Assembly: GCA_948567375.1 (NCBI GenBank)
Contig: OX419758.1
Coordinates: forward strand, 3,725,001 to 3,789,000
DNA: 64,000 bases
Direction of reading: 5' to 3'
DNA from: Lunularia cruciata
Lineage: Eukaryota > Streptophyta > Marchantiopsida > Lunulariales > Lunulariaceae
Below the pieces are notes generated by a model. That model was not told the origin of the DNA and did no database searches. It saw only the letters and a list, made by a program, of their open reading frames with translations. Made by a program: the position numbers and the translations under genes. Position 1 is the stretch's first letter. Every line of letters starts with the position of its first letter. Below are positions 41,500 through 52,657 of the stretch, in pieces.

Positions 41500-42925
41500 G
41501 GAGCTTCCTTGGAGTGGATCCTCTTTGGCTATATAATAAAGAGAAGGTGCTCCTTTGGGGCATTGGAGTTTTGAGTGTGAAACTTGTGTTTTCTCTTCTT
41601 TGTCTCTCTACTATCCTCGGAATATTAGAATGGCATTAGAGCGAGTGTTTCAATCTAAGAGAGTGGATCACCTCTCTTGGAGGAACACGAGCTACTAAGA
41701 TTGAGTAAGTTTGGGGAAAAAACCGTAGAGTAATTGATAGGTTAGGAGTATTTTAAAGAGAGGATGGGATGGAAGCTACTAGAGGATAATTTCCTCCACC
41801 CCATTTTCCATTCTTGAATCCGTTTCACATTAAGGTCATGTACATCCAGCAAGAACAAGTGAGAGTATATCTCATTTACCATTTTGGAGTAGAGTTCATG
41901 GACATAATGATGACTTCACCAAACTCAATGATTTTGCATGTGGTGATTTTACAACAAAGAGTGAGATTTGACAATCTACATTTTTTTGTGATGGATCTGA
42001 ATGTCCCAAATCATCTCCCTTTCAACACTCAAGTAGAAATTTGTTATGTAGTTAGACCAAAAGTGATGTTTAAAGACTTTGTAGTCAAAATTTTTGGTGT
42101 GGAATATTATCAATGAGTGATAGCTTTTGAAGTCTCAATGGTAGTCCCGATAGTTTGTGCATACTCTCGAGTGATCATATTAACTCTCTATTGAAGTAAG
42201 AAGTAACAATTGAGCATTTGCAAGAATAATGGATCCGTAGTTGCAAGAGCTGATGCAAGGAATGCAAGGGATGTTGAACTAGTCTTGAGAGATCAAGATG
42301 ACCATGGAAGCATTAAAAACTCAAGTATAGACCTTCAGAAATGATCAAGCAATGTAGGAAGGAGAACTGTCTCAAAACCCAATACTTGTGATTGAAGTAC
42401 TTGGAGAGGCACCCATGCAAATGACATCAACCAATCAACATTGAAGCCACATTGTTACTACGGATGAAGAAGACCTACAACATCAAGCCTTACAAGGAGC
42501 AACGGTCTATGGGAGTAGTGGAGAACTGGATCTCAAGAATGAATCTATACTTCCGATTGTTCTCGACAAAGATCATTGAGCACAAAGATCATTGAGTTGT
42601 AGGTGTGTTTGCATGTAGTACTTGATTGACAAAGCCCTCACATGGTACGTGCTTAGGAACAATCTATGTTGGCAAAAAGAAGAGAGGTCATGTGGATGGC
42701 AATGCAAGAAGGACTACTAAAGAATTTCCAATTGGTGGATTTTGTGTAGATGGCCCGAATCCAACTATGGAAATTGAAACAAAAGAATAGCTTACAAGAG
42801 TACTAGAGGTATTCCTTGATCTATAAGCCGCAATAACCAACATGAGTACAATAGAGGCTCTAGAGAATTTCAAACAAGGATGGAAGGAGCGGATTCACCA
42901 AGAAGTCAAGGTACAAAATCCTTGT
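41500..42925 (+). mobile_element. Relic 5' end of an LTR retrotransposon
   Basis: A TATA-like CTATATAATAAAG (about 41529-41541) is followed about 90 bp later by TGGCATTAGAGCGAG (41631-41645), close to the initiator tRNA-Met primer site TGGTATCAGAGC. Downstream, interrupted frames include a gag-like run around 42480-42680 (KPYKEQRSMGVVENWISRMN and similar). Stops are frequent and no LTR left border can be set. The chromovirus LTR at 42926 abuts it, so this relic may be the target into which the chromovirus nest landed. Confidence 0.45.
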
Positions 42926-43337
42926 TGTAAAAGACCGAGATTGAAGAGAGATATAGGAGAATGGAAGCTCATATTGGGACACTTGAATGAGAGAAAACTC
43001 CAAATGCTTAGCATCAGTTTCAGCTCATGTATTTATAGGGATCATACAAGTCTCTTGAGAAGCTTCTCAAGAAGCTTCCTTGAGCCGTTTTCTCGGAGTG
43101 CAAGCCAAGTTAATTGGGAAGCTTCTCAAGAAGCTTCCTTCTAGAAGTCTATTATTTGGCATGCAAGCTAAGCTAGTTGGAAGCTTCTAGAAGCTACCTA
43201 CTTGGAGTGTAAGTTAAGCTAGCCAAAAAGCTTCCTAAGAAGCTTCCTAGATGCTTCTAGAATATTCTAGGCTAATTTGTCTTATTTGCTACTTTGTTAG
43301 CCTTACTAACTTCATCGTTAAACTCCATATTGTTACA
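42926..43337 (-). repeat. 3' LTR of the old chromovirus copy
   Basis: A 412-bp LTR; on the plus strand it reads TGTAAAAGAC to TTGTTACA. It carries the same GAAGCTTC clusters as the other LTRs. CTTGT precedes it, but the partner end is lost. Confidence 0.92.
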
Positions 43338-43963
43338 TATTCCCCCACCACTAGTTAGTGATGTCCTCATTGCCAGTGAAGCTTTGAACTCTTGGATGAC
43401 CAGTTGTGCATTTTGGAGATCAAAAAGAGGTTCCCATGTGGCATCATGAAGGGGATACCCTTTCCAAAGGACCTTGTACTTTGTATGTTGTTGACAACCT
43501 TGTTGAATATGGCGACGTGCAAGGATACAATCAACTTTGTACTCCTCATGATCATTAATAGGGACAGGAGGAGGAGGAGGTTGGACTCAAGACAAAAAGA
43601 AGATGGGTTGGAACAAAGGGTTTCAACTTGGAAATATGAAAGACAAGATGGATGCACACATGGCAAAGCAAGGCAAGTCAATAAGCAACAAGAGAGAAAT
43701 TTGGGTGACATCAAAGGGTCCTATCCAATTAGGGGTAAGTTTATGAACTTGGGTATCAAGTGGGTGAGGGAGGTTATTGGATGAGAGCATGACCTTATCA
43801 CCAACTTGAAAGTTGAGATCACAACAATGGTGATCCGCACATTGTTTTTGTCTATTTTGAGCAACAAGAAGATGAGATTAGGCTTGTTGGAGGGATTGGG
43901 AGATGGTGTTCAAGAAGGTGGAAGTATGAGGGACATGAGATGGAGGAGGAGCAAGAAGGGAAT

Positions 43964-44372
43964 TGTAAAAGACCGAAACCGAGGAGAGAAATAGGAGAAT
44001 GGAAGCTCACATTGGGACACTTGAATGAGGGAAAACTCCGAATGCCTAGCATGAGCTTCGGCCTTGGTATTTATAGGTAGCATACAAGACCCTTGAAGCT
44101 TCTCAAGAAGTTTCCTTGAGCCGCTTTCTTGGAGTGCAAGCCAAGTTAACTAGGAAGCTTCTCAAGAAGCTTCCTTCTAGAAGCCGCCTACTTGGCATGC
44201 AAGCTAAGCTAGTTAGAAGCTTCTAGAAGCTACCTGCTTAGGGCGCAAGTTAACTAGTTGGGAAGCTTCCTAAGAAGCTTCTTAGATGCTTCTAGAATAT
44301 TCTAGGCTATTTTGTCTTATTCTCTACTTCGTAAGCCCGACTAACTTTGTCACTAAACTCCATATTGTTACA
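43964..44372 (-). repeat. 3' LTR of nested chromovirus
   Basis: 409 bp with TG..CA ends. By eye it differs from its partner chiefly by a 14-bp indel in the GAAGCTTC array plus a few substitutions. Confidence 0.95.
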
Positions 44373-45989
44373 TATTCCCCCGCCGCTAGTTGGTGACGTC
44401 CTCGTCGCCAGTGAAGCTTCGAATTCCTTGATGGCCATCTGTGCATTCTGGAGGTGAGAAAGAGGTTCCCATGTAGCATCATGAAGGGGATACCCTTTCC
44501 AAAGGACCTTGTACTCCGTATGTTGGTGACGGCCTCGTTGAATATGGCGACGCGCAAGGATACAATCAACTTCGTACTCCTCATGATCATTGATAGGGAC
44601 AGGAAGAGGGGGAGGTTGGACTCGAGAGGAAAAGGAAGAAGGGTTAGGAACAAAGGGTTTCAACTTGGAAATATGAAAGACAGGATGGATACGCATGTGA
44701 CAAGGTAAGGCAAGACGATAAGCAACATGAGAGATAATGTGGGTGATATCAAAGGGTCCTATCCAATTAGGAGCAAGTTTACGAACTTGGGTATCAAGTG
44801 GGAGAGGGAGGTTACTAGAGGATATCATGACTTTATCACCAACTTCAAAGGTGAGATCACGACGATGATGGTCTGCATATTGTTTTTGGCAATTCTGAGC
44901 AACAAGGAGGTGAGATTTGGCTTGTTGGAGAGATTGGGATATAGTGGTCAAGAATGTAGGAGTATGAGGAACCTGAGAGGGAGGGGGAGCAAGAAGAGAA
45001 TCTGGAACAAGCGGATCTTGGCCAAAATTGAGAAAGAAGGGAGAAAATCCAGTGCTTGCCTGTTTGGAATTGTTGTAGGCAAATTCTGCAGCTGCAAGAC
45101 ATTCATCCCAGTTGGTATGGTGGACATTGACAAAGGCCCGCAACATATCCTCCAATGTACGATTGGCGCGTTCGGTTTGTCCATCAGTTTGAGGATGATA
45201 GGCCATGGACAAAGCAAGCTTGGTGCCAAGTATCTGGAAGAGTGCTTGCCAAAACTTCCCGGTAAATCGAGGATCACGGTCGGAGATGAGTACACGTGGC
45301 ATCCCATGATGCTTGAAGACATTGTCGAAGTAGATTTGTGCTAAGGTTGGAGCATCCACGGTATCACAGGTGGGTGCCAAGTGGATTTGCTTACTAAGCT
45401 TATCCACAAACACCACAATTGCGGTGTGTCCTTGTTTTGTCTTTGGCAAGGATGTGATGAGATCCAAGCTCACATGCTCCCAACGAGCGGATGGAATGGC
45501 GAGTGGTTGAAGGAGTCCACTCGGCTTCTGGTTGCTGGCCTTGTTCCGTTGGCAACTCTCACATGATCGGACAAAGTCTCGAACATCTCGTGTCATGTTG
45601 GGCCACCACCATTGGCGTTGGAGGGTGCCCAAGGTCTTGTCCACTCCCATGTGACCAGCTATTGGTAAATCATGGGCTTCTTGAAGGCGCACAAGTCGAA
45701 GATCACCTTTGGTTGGAACATAGATTTGGTCTGCATGGAATAAAAGGCCTTCCTTGAAGGAGAAGGTGTTGTATTCCTTGTCGCGTGCTGTTAGACGACC
45801 GTGTACCATTTGGAAGAAGGGATCTTGCTGTAGGGCTAACCGAAACTCGTTATGAACCTTGGGATCAATTGAAACCGTCGTAATTGCTGCCGCGATGAGA
45901 GGAAGAGACTTCAAATCAGGTCGTCGTGATAGAGCATCAGGGATGACATGGAACCGACTTAGTTTGTACTCAAGTTTGATGTCGAACAA
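44307..45989 (-). pseudogene. Chromovirus integrase with C-terminal chromodomain
   Basis: A long open frame of 560 codons. It starts inside the RNase H end (RFHVIPDALSRRPDL). The integrase zinc domain follows (GHMGVDKTL, then CESCQRNKA). The catalytic core shows DLITSLPK, VFVDKLSKQIHLAPT, LISDRDPRFTGKFWQ and AYHPQTDGQTERANRTLED, giving the D-D-E triad. The GPF/Y-like region (NWIGPFDI) and HISKLKPFVP lead to a chromodomain (YEVDCILARR, YKVLWKGYPLHDATWEP), which in chromoviruses steers insertion through histone marks. The stop lies within the 3' LTR. It is open in itself but cut off from RT by stops upstream. Confidence 0.95.
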
Positions 45990-47190
45990 TTGGAGTTGCT
46001 CTTCCCATCGATGATGTCAACTCTTCATGTGCTCTAGGTGTAAGGTCTGCAACAATGGCTTGTGATCAGTTCGCATGATCACTTGTTTCCCTAAGAGATA
46101 ATGCCTCCATACCTTGGTGGCATATACCATTGCAAGTTGTTCCCGATCTCGAGCAGAGTAATTTCTTTCAGCTGTATTTAGTCAGCGAGACACAAAGGCA
46201 ATAGGATGTAGTCCATCTGGAAATTCTTGTTGCAACACAGCTCCAATTGCAAAGTTAGAAGCATCAAAATCAACCACACAAGGTAGTTGAGGATCATATG
46301 GTTGAAGAATGGGTCTTGAAGACACCATATGCTTTAACTTCTGGAATGCTTCTTCATGCTTGGTGGTCCATTGGAAGCTCAAGTTCTTTCCCAAGAGGTC
46401 AGTCAATGGTGCAGCCACGTGAGCATAATAGTGGATGAACCGTTGGTAAAAACTGGCCAATCCGTTGAACGCTCGTACTTCGGTAGCATCCTTCGGGGTA
46501 GGCCAATTCGTAATGGCCTTGATCTTCTCTTCTTCCATCTTGATCCCCTCTGATGAGATCTTATGACCCAAGAAGGTAACCTCCTTCTGCCAAAAAGCAC
46601 ACTTTGACTTCTTGCAGTAAAATTTCCACTGTCGTAGTCGTCTTAGGACTTCTCGCACATGATTCATGTGTTCTGCCTCTGTCTTACTATAGATTAAGAT
46701 ATCATCTAAGAATACTACCACAAACTGATCCAATAGCTCCTCCAACACCCAATGCATCTGATCCATGAAGACTGCTGGAGCATTAGTGAGTCCGAAAGGT
46801 AGAACTCTCCACTCAAAATGTCCATACCTTGTACGAAAGGCAGTCTTTTTCACGTCTTCTCCTTCAATAGGAATTTGCCAATAGCCGCTACGAAGATCTA
46901 GCTTGGAAAAGTATTGTGATCCACTTAATTGATCAAGCAAGTCATCGATCCGAGGCAAGAGATATGCATTCTTCACGGTTTGCTTATTGAGCCCATGGTA
47001 ATCAATACAGAAACAAAGTCCTCCATCCTTCTTTGGAACAAATAGTACCGGTGCTCCCCAAGGGGAGGTACTATGTCGTATGAAATCCTTCTCCAACAAC
47101 TCTGTAAGTGTTGTTCGCAACTCCTCCAACTCCTTTGGTGAGAGCCGATAGATTGGTCTACTCACTGGAGTACTCCCTGGCAATAACCTC
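45990..47190 (-). pseudogene. Chromovirus reverse transcriptase and RNase H
   Basis: RT motifs run in order: [66 protein letters not shown] and the catalytic FLDDILIYS. RNase H opens with [17 protein letters not shown]. The frame ends at a TGA (46182-46184) where gypsy elements usually have Trp. A further TGA lies near 46020 in the stretch LEHMKS/HHRWEEQL; the older copy keeps Arg there. Both can be explained by single transitions. RT is one base out of frame with the protease (near 47175). Confidence 0.93.
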
Positions 47191-48132
47191 GATCTTGAAG
47201 GGCATACCTCGATCAGAGGGTAATCCCTTTGGCAGATCATCCGGAAACACATCAGCAAACTCTTGAACTATCCGATCAACCGTCGCTTGAGGCGGCACTT
47301 GGCCCTCCTCAGATTGTTCTTGTGCAATCGGCTTGATCCACACCGCGAATACAGACTTATCTTCCTCCAAAGCTTGCTCTATGGCTGCTTCATTAACAAA
47401 CTTCCCTTCTAGGGACTCATCTCTCTTCCGAGCTTGCTCCATGGTTGCCTTCCTGGCAAACTTCCCATCTTGGGACTCATTTCCCTTCCAGATTTGCTCT
47501 ATGGCTACCTTCTCGACAAACTTCCCATCTTGGGACTGACTATTCTTAGGTGTCTTACTCAGAGGTGCCAGACAACCTAATCGGAAATTCCTACCTTGGT
47601 GTTGTACTTGAATTTGGTGTTGGGTCCAATCAAATTGAACCTTATGACATTCAAGCCAAGGTAGACCCAGAATGATATCATAGTGTAGAGGTGCCACTAC
47701 AAACCTCATACACTCCAAATACTCCTTCCCAATCTTGAAGGTAACAAGATGCAAGGTGCGGAATGCAGAACCCTTTCTACCATCCGCCATCATCAAACTA
47801 CTTCCAATCACTGGCTTGATAGGAATACCCAATTCCTTTGCTACTTGCATAGACATGCAATTCTCTGAACTTCCAGAATCAACCAAAATTCTACAACCCC
47901 AATTAGATATCATACCTTGCAAGTGAAGCAAACTTGCATAGGTTGAGCCTTCAATCCCATTGGAACTAATAAAGCTCCCAGTAGGTGGCTCAAAATCTCC
48001 TATTGGGATTCCTTGTTCCCTGATCATTCTGCTCCACAACCTCCACTTGGGCAACTTGTCGAGGTCGTCCATTCTTGAGTGGACATTCAGCAATGCGATG
48101 CCCCAACTGGCGACAACAAAAACAACCTCCAT
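47176..48132 (-). pseudogene. Chromovirus protease and repeat-bearing linker
   Basis: An aspartic protease core is visible: ILVDSGSSENCMS with the active-site DSG, then IILGLPWLECHKV. It is followed by an unusual linker (plus-strand 47364-47540) of three 20-residue tandem repeats built on ESQDGKF..KA..EQA. The frame then approaches RT ([17 protein letters not shown]) and is lost by a one-base shift near 47175. Confidence 0.9.
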
Positions 48133-48898
48133 TTTGTCGTAATCTTTCTCTATCTACTGTGCCAAGTGGTCTTCGTTGGATAGCATCAATCTCCATTGGT
48201 ACCGGTTCTTCCACTCGTGGTACTGGTGGGTTTTGTGTAGGTCGAGGTCGAGACCAAGTTGTTGCAACTAAGGAATCAAAACGCTCAGCCAATTGCATGG
48301 CTTGTTCTACATTCTGTGGCTCTCGCATGGTCACCTCCAATCTGGTTCGTGACTTCAATCCTCGCACAAATCGATCTAGAACTTCACCTTCTTGGATATA
48401 TGGAATTTGCATGATGATATTCTGAAATTGTGTGATGTAGCTTCTCACTGAGCCAATCTGCCTCAACTCTGCCAATTTATTTCGTGCAGCTCGGGTGGCA
48501 TTTATAGTCTTAAATCGACCAAGTATTGTATCCTTGAATTCTGCCCATGTAAAAATTGGTGTAACAATTTGTCGTTCAGCTCTTTCTACTCGGAATCGCC
48601 ACCAAAGTTTTGCCACTCCATCCAATTAGCTAGAAGCCAAGAGAATTTGTTTCCGCTTGTCTTGAAGATTGGTGGCTTCAAAGTAACGTTCACAGTCAAA
48701 CACAAAATTCTCCACTGTGCCTGGAAGATTCTTGCCTTCAAACACCTTGGGTTTCGGAAATCGAATGTGATCTTCTCCATCTCGAACTGGCGCTCTGTCT
48801 ATCTGTTCTCGTCGTTGCTGGTCTTGTTCATCCAACAATCGAGTAAGATGCTCGATTTGTTGTTGCATTGCAAGGATAACATCCGGTATTGCCGCCAT
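47990..48898 (-). pseudogene. Chromovirus gag with one in-frame stop
   Basis: Starts MAAIPDVILAMQQQIEHL at 48898, a probable coiled coil. It contains the Gag core (FPKPKVFEGKN, FVFDCERYFEA, then WWRFRVERAE, FTWAEFKDTILGRF) and a CCHC knuckle (CFCCRQLGHRIAEC). A single TAA at 48626-48628 breaks it between ILLASS and LDGVAKLWW; both sides are otherwise in the same frame. The stop is one C-to-T change from CAA. Confidence 0.92.
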
Positions 48899-49156
48899 CG
48901 CTACTACTCTATTCCACTACCCGCAATTTATCTAGTTGATTAACACGTAGATACAACACGTCCACCGTTCTCCATAAGTTACAACTGGAAGTATCAAGGG
49001 TTCCTCTGACACGGTGATCATATGTAGAAAATCCTGCCCAAAGCGTGAGGTGATGAATTGTGTGAAACGATGCTTTGGTAATATCTGGACATGAAAGTCC
49101 CAATGGTTTGGCGGAAGTGGATTTGGTGGTCCATAAATTCCATCCATCCCATTCCT

Positions 49157-49168
49157 GCTCTGATACCA
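49157..49168 (-). promoter_or_regulatory. Primer binding site, initiator tRNA-Met
   Basis: Minus strand reads TGGTATCAGAGC one base after the 5' LTR, a perfect match to the standard plant site. Confidence 0.93.
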
Positions 49169-49169
49169 A

Positions 49170-49591
49170 TGTAAAAGACCGAAACCGAGGAGAGAAATAG
49201 GAGAATGAAGCTCACATTGGGACACTTGAATGAGGGAAAACTCCGAATGCCTAGCATGAGCTTCGGCCTTGGTATTTATAGGTAGCATACAAGACCCTTG
49301 AAGCTTCTCAAGAAGTTTCCTTGAGCCGCTTTCTTGGAGTGCAAGCCAAGTTAACTAGGAAGCTTCTCAAGAAGCTTCCTTCTAGAAGCCGCCTACTTGG
49401 CGTGCAAGCTAAGCTAGTTAGAAGCTTCTAGAAGCTTCCTTCTAGAAGCTACCTGCTTAGGGCGCAAGTTAACTAGTTGGGAAGATTCCTAAGAAGCTTC
49501 TTAGATGCTTCTAGAATATTCTAGGCTATTTTGTCTTATTCTCTACTTTGTAAGCCCGACTAACTTCGTCACTAAACTCCATATTGTTACA
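49170..49591 (-). repeat. 5' LTR of nested chromovirus
   Basis: 422 bp; transcription runs on the minus strand. U3 (right side) carries GAAGCTTC arrays. The TATA box TATAAATA lies at 49273-49280 (minus), with about 100 bp of leader between it and the LTR end. Confidence 0.95.
49420..49439 (-). promoter_or_regulatory. Heat-shock-element-like array in 5' LTR
   Basis: Reads AGAAG-CTTCT-AGAAG-CTTCC on the plus strand: four contiguous alternating nGAAn/nTTCn pentamers, the consensus bound by heat shock factors. More GAAGCTTC half-arrays lie at about 49300-49395. All are upstream of the TATA box in element orientation. Confidence 0.7.
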
Positions 49592-49866
49592 GGAATCTAG
49601 AACAAGTGGGTCTTGGCCAAAATCAAGATAGAATGGAGAGAATCCGGTGCTTGCCTGTTTAGAATTATTGTAGGCAAACTCCGTAATTGCAAGAATTCAT
49701 CCCAATTGGTATGGTGAATGTTGACAAAGGCACAAAGCATATCTTCCAAGGTGCAATTTGCAGGTTCAGTTTGTCCATTAGTTTGAGGATGATAGGCCAT
49801 GGACAAAGTAAGCTTGGTGTTGAGTATCTGGAAAAATGCTTGCCAAAACTTTCCAATGAAGCGGGG

Positions 49867-50292
49867 TGTAACAATATGGAGTTTAGCGACAAAGTCAATC
49901 AGGCTCACAAAGTAGCACATAAGACAAATTAGCCTAGAATATTCTGGAAGTATCTAGGAAGCTTCTTGGGAAGCTTCTTGGTTAGATTAGCTTGCACCTT
50001 AAGTAAGTAGCTTCTAGAAGGAAGCTTCTAGAAGCTTCCAACTAGCTTAGCTTGCACGCCAAGTAGGCGGCTTCTACAAGGAAGCTTCTTGAGAAGCTTC
50101 CTAGTTAACTTGGCTTGCACTCTATGAAAGCGGCTGGAGGAAGCTTCTTGAGAAGCTTCTCAAGGGCCTTGTAAGCTACCTATAAATACCAAAGCCAAAG
50201 CTCATGCTAGGCATTTGGAGTTTTCCCTCATTCAAGTGTCCCAATGTGAGTTTCCATTCTCCTATTTCTCTCCTCGGTTTTGGTCTTTTACA
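49867..50292 (+). mobile_element. Solo LTR of the same chromovirus, opposite orientation
   Basis: A 426-bp LTR reading TGTAACAATATGGAG to CTTTTACA on the plus strand. It is flanked by CGGGG on both sides (49862-49866 and 50293-50297). It lies in the integrase region of the old copy and represents insertion followed by LTR-LTR recombination. Confidence 0.96.
50011..50039 (+). promoter_or_regulatory. Heat-shock-element-like array in solo LTR
   Basis: CTTCT-AGAAG followed by GGAAG-CTTCT-AGAAG-CTTCC, giving overlapping perfect pentamer alternations. The TATA box TATAAATA follows at 50181-50188. Confidence 0.7.
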
Positions 50293-52657
50293 CGGGGATT
50301 ATTGTTGGAGATGAGTACATGTGGTATCTCATGATGCTTGAATACACTATTGAAGTAGATTTGAGGTTGGAGCATCCACAATATTAACCATTGGTGCCAA
50401 ATGGATTTGCTTACTAAGCTTATCCACAAACACCACAATTGCTGTGTGACCTTGCTTTGCTTTGGGTAAGGAGGTGATGAGATCTAAGCTCATATGTTCC
50501 CAATGAGTAGATGGAATGGGTAGTGGTTGAAGGAGTCCGCTTAGTTTTTGGTTACTGGCCTTGTTGCATTGGCAACTCTCACATGATTGGACAAACTCCT
50601 AAACATCTTGTGCCATGTTGGGCTACCACCATTAGCATTGGAGGGTATCCAAGGTCTTGTCCACGCCTGTGTGACTAGCAATTGGTATATCATGGACTCT
50701 TGAAGGCGCAAAAGTTGGAGATCACCTTTGGTTGGAACATAGATCCGGTCCTCATTGAATAGAAGGCCTTCCTTGAAGGAAAAGGTGTTGTACTCCTTAT
50801 TGCATGCTATAAGACGACCATGTACCATTTGGAAGAAGAGATCTTGTTGTAGAGTTGACCACAATTCATTTTGGACCTTGGAGTCAATTGACATCATCAT
50901 AATTGCCGCCGTGATGAGAGGAAGAGACTTCAAATCAGGTTGTTGTGATAAGGCATTAGGGATGACATGGAACCGCCCTGGTTTATACTCAAGTTTGATG
51001 TCAAACAATTGGAGTTGCTCCTCCCATCGATGATGTCTACTCTTCATGTGTTCCAAGTGTAAGGTCTGCAACAATGGTTTGTGATGAATTCGTATGATCA
51101 CTTGTTTCCTCAAGAGTTAATGCCTCCATACCTTGGTGACATATACCATTGCAAGTTGTTCTCAATCTCGAGCAAAGTAATTTCTTTCAATTGTATTTAG
51201 TCAGTGAGACATAAAGGCACTGAGATGTAGTCTATTTGGGAATTCTTGTTGCAACACGGCTCCAATTGCAAAGTTAGAAATATCAAATCAACCACACAAG
51301 GTAGCTGAGGATCATATGGTTGAAGAATGGGTCTTGAAGACACCATATGCTTCAACTTCAAGAATGCTTTTTTGTGCTTGGTGGTCCACTAAAAGCTTGA
51401 GTTCTTCTCCAAGAAGTAAGTCAATGGTGCAGCCATATGAGCATAATAATGGATGAACCGTTGGTAAAAATTGGCCAATCCATTAAATGCCCATACTTTT
51501 GTAGTATCCTTTGGAGTAGGCTAATTAATAATGGCCTTGATTTTCTCCTTTTCCATCTTGATCCCTCCGATGAGATCTTGTGACCCAAGAAGGTAACTTC
51601 CTTATGCTAAAAGACACACTTCAACTTCTTGCAATAAAATTTCCATTGTTGTTGTCATCTTAGGACTTCTTGCATGTGATTCATATGTTTTGCCTTTGTC
51701 TTGCTATAGATTAAAATATCGTCCAAGAACACCACCACATACCAATCCAATAGTCCATCCAACACCCGATGCATCTAATCCATAAAGACTATTGGAGCAT
51801 TAGTGAGCCCAAAAGGTAGAACTCTCCACTCAAAATGCCCATACCTTGTGCAAAAGGTAGTCTTTTGCACATCCTCCCTATCAATGAGGATTTGTCAATA
51901 GCCGTTGTAAAGATCCATTTTAGAAAAGGATTGTGCTCCACTCAATTGATCAAGCAAGTCATTGATCCAAGCAAGGGATATGCATTCTTCACTGTTTGCT
52001 TATTGAGCCCATGGTAATCAATACAAAAACAAAGTCTTCCATCCTTTTTTAGATCAAATAATATTAGTGCTCCCCAAGGAGAGGTATTATGTTGTATGAA
52101 GTCCTTTTCCAACAACTTCATAAGTGTTGTTTGTAACTCTTCCAACTCCTTTGGCGAGAGCCAATAAATTGGTCTACTCATTGGAGTACTCCCTAGCAAT
52201 AACTCAATCTTGGAGGGCATACCACAATCAGAGGGTAATCTTTCTGGCAGATCATCCGGAAACACGTCTACAAATTCTTGAACTATCTAATCAACCATTG
52301 CTTGATGAGGCTTTTGGCCCTCTTCAAATTGTCCTTGTGCAATTGGCTTGATCCATATTGCAAAAATAGACTTATCTTCCTGCAAAGTTTGCTCTATGAT
52401 TGCTTCACTAATAAACTTCCATCTAGGGATTCATCTCTCTTTAGAGCTTGCTCCATGGCTACCTTACTGGCAAACTTCCCATCTTGGGATTTATCTCACT
52501 TCAAGGCTTGCTTTATGGCTACCTTCTTGACAAACTTCCCATCCTTGGACTTACTATTCTTAGGTGTCTTACTTAGAAGTGCCAGACAACCTAATTAGAA
52601 ATTCTTACCTTGGTGTTGTACTTGAATTTGTCATTGGGTCAAATTGAACCTTATGAC

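Larger units (their letters stand above)
43964..49591 (-). mobile_element. Nearly intact Ty3/gypsy chromovirus nested in its own relative
   Basis: A 5,628-bp element flanked by the direct repeat GGAAT (43959-43963 and 49592-49596). It has LTRs of 409 and 422 bp, a perfect initiator tRNA-Met primer site, a GGGGGAATA polypurine tract next to the 3' LTR (44373-44382), and gag, protease, RT, RNase H, integrase and a chromodomain in gypsy order. It inserted into the integrase region of an older copy of itself. Coding is disrupted by one frameshift and several single-base stops, so it is probably inactive but young compared with its host copy. Confidence 0.97.

Noticed and set aside
41814-42116. 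A 100-codon frame in the LTR-relic region
   Set aside because: No recognisable Gag or other domain; neighbouring frames are broken.
44727-45344. A 205-codon plus-strand frame
   Set aside because: Antisense shadow of the chromovirus integrase.
49340-49450. GAAGCTTC palindromes read as a CRISPR-like array
   Set aside because: Eukaryotic LTR context, irregular spacing and no unique spacers.
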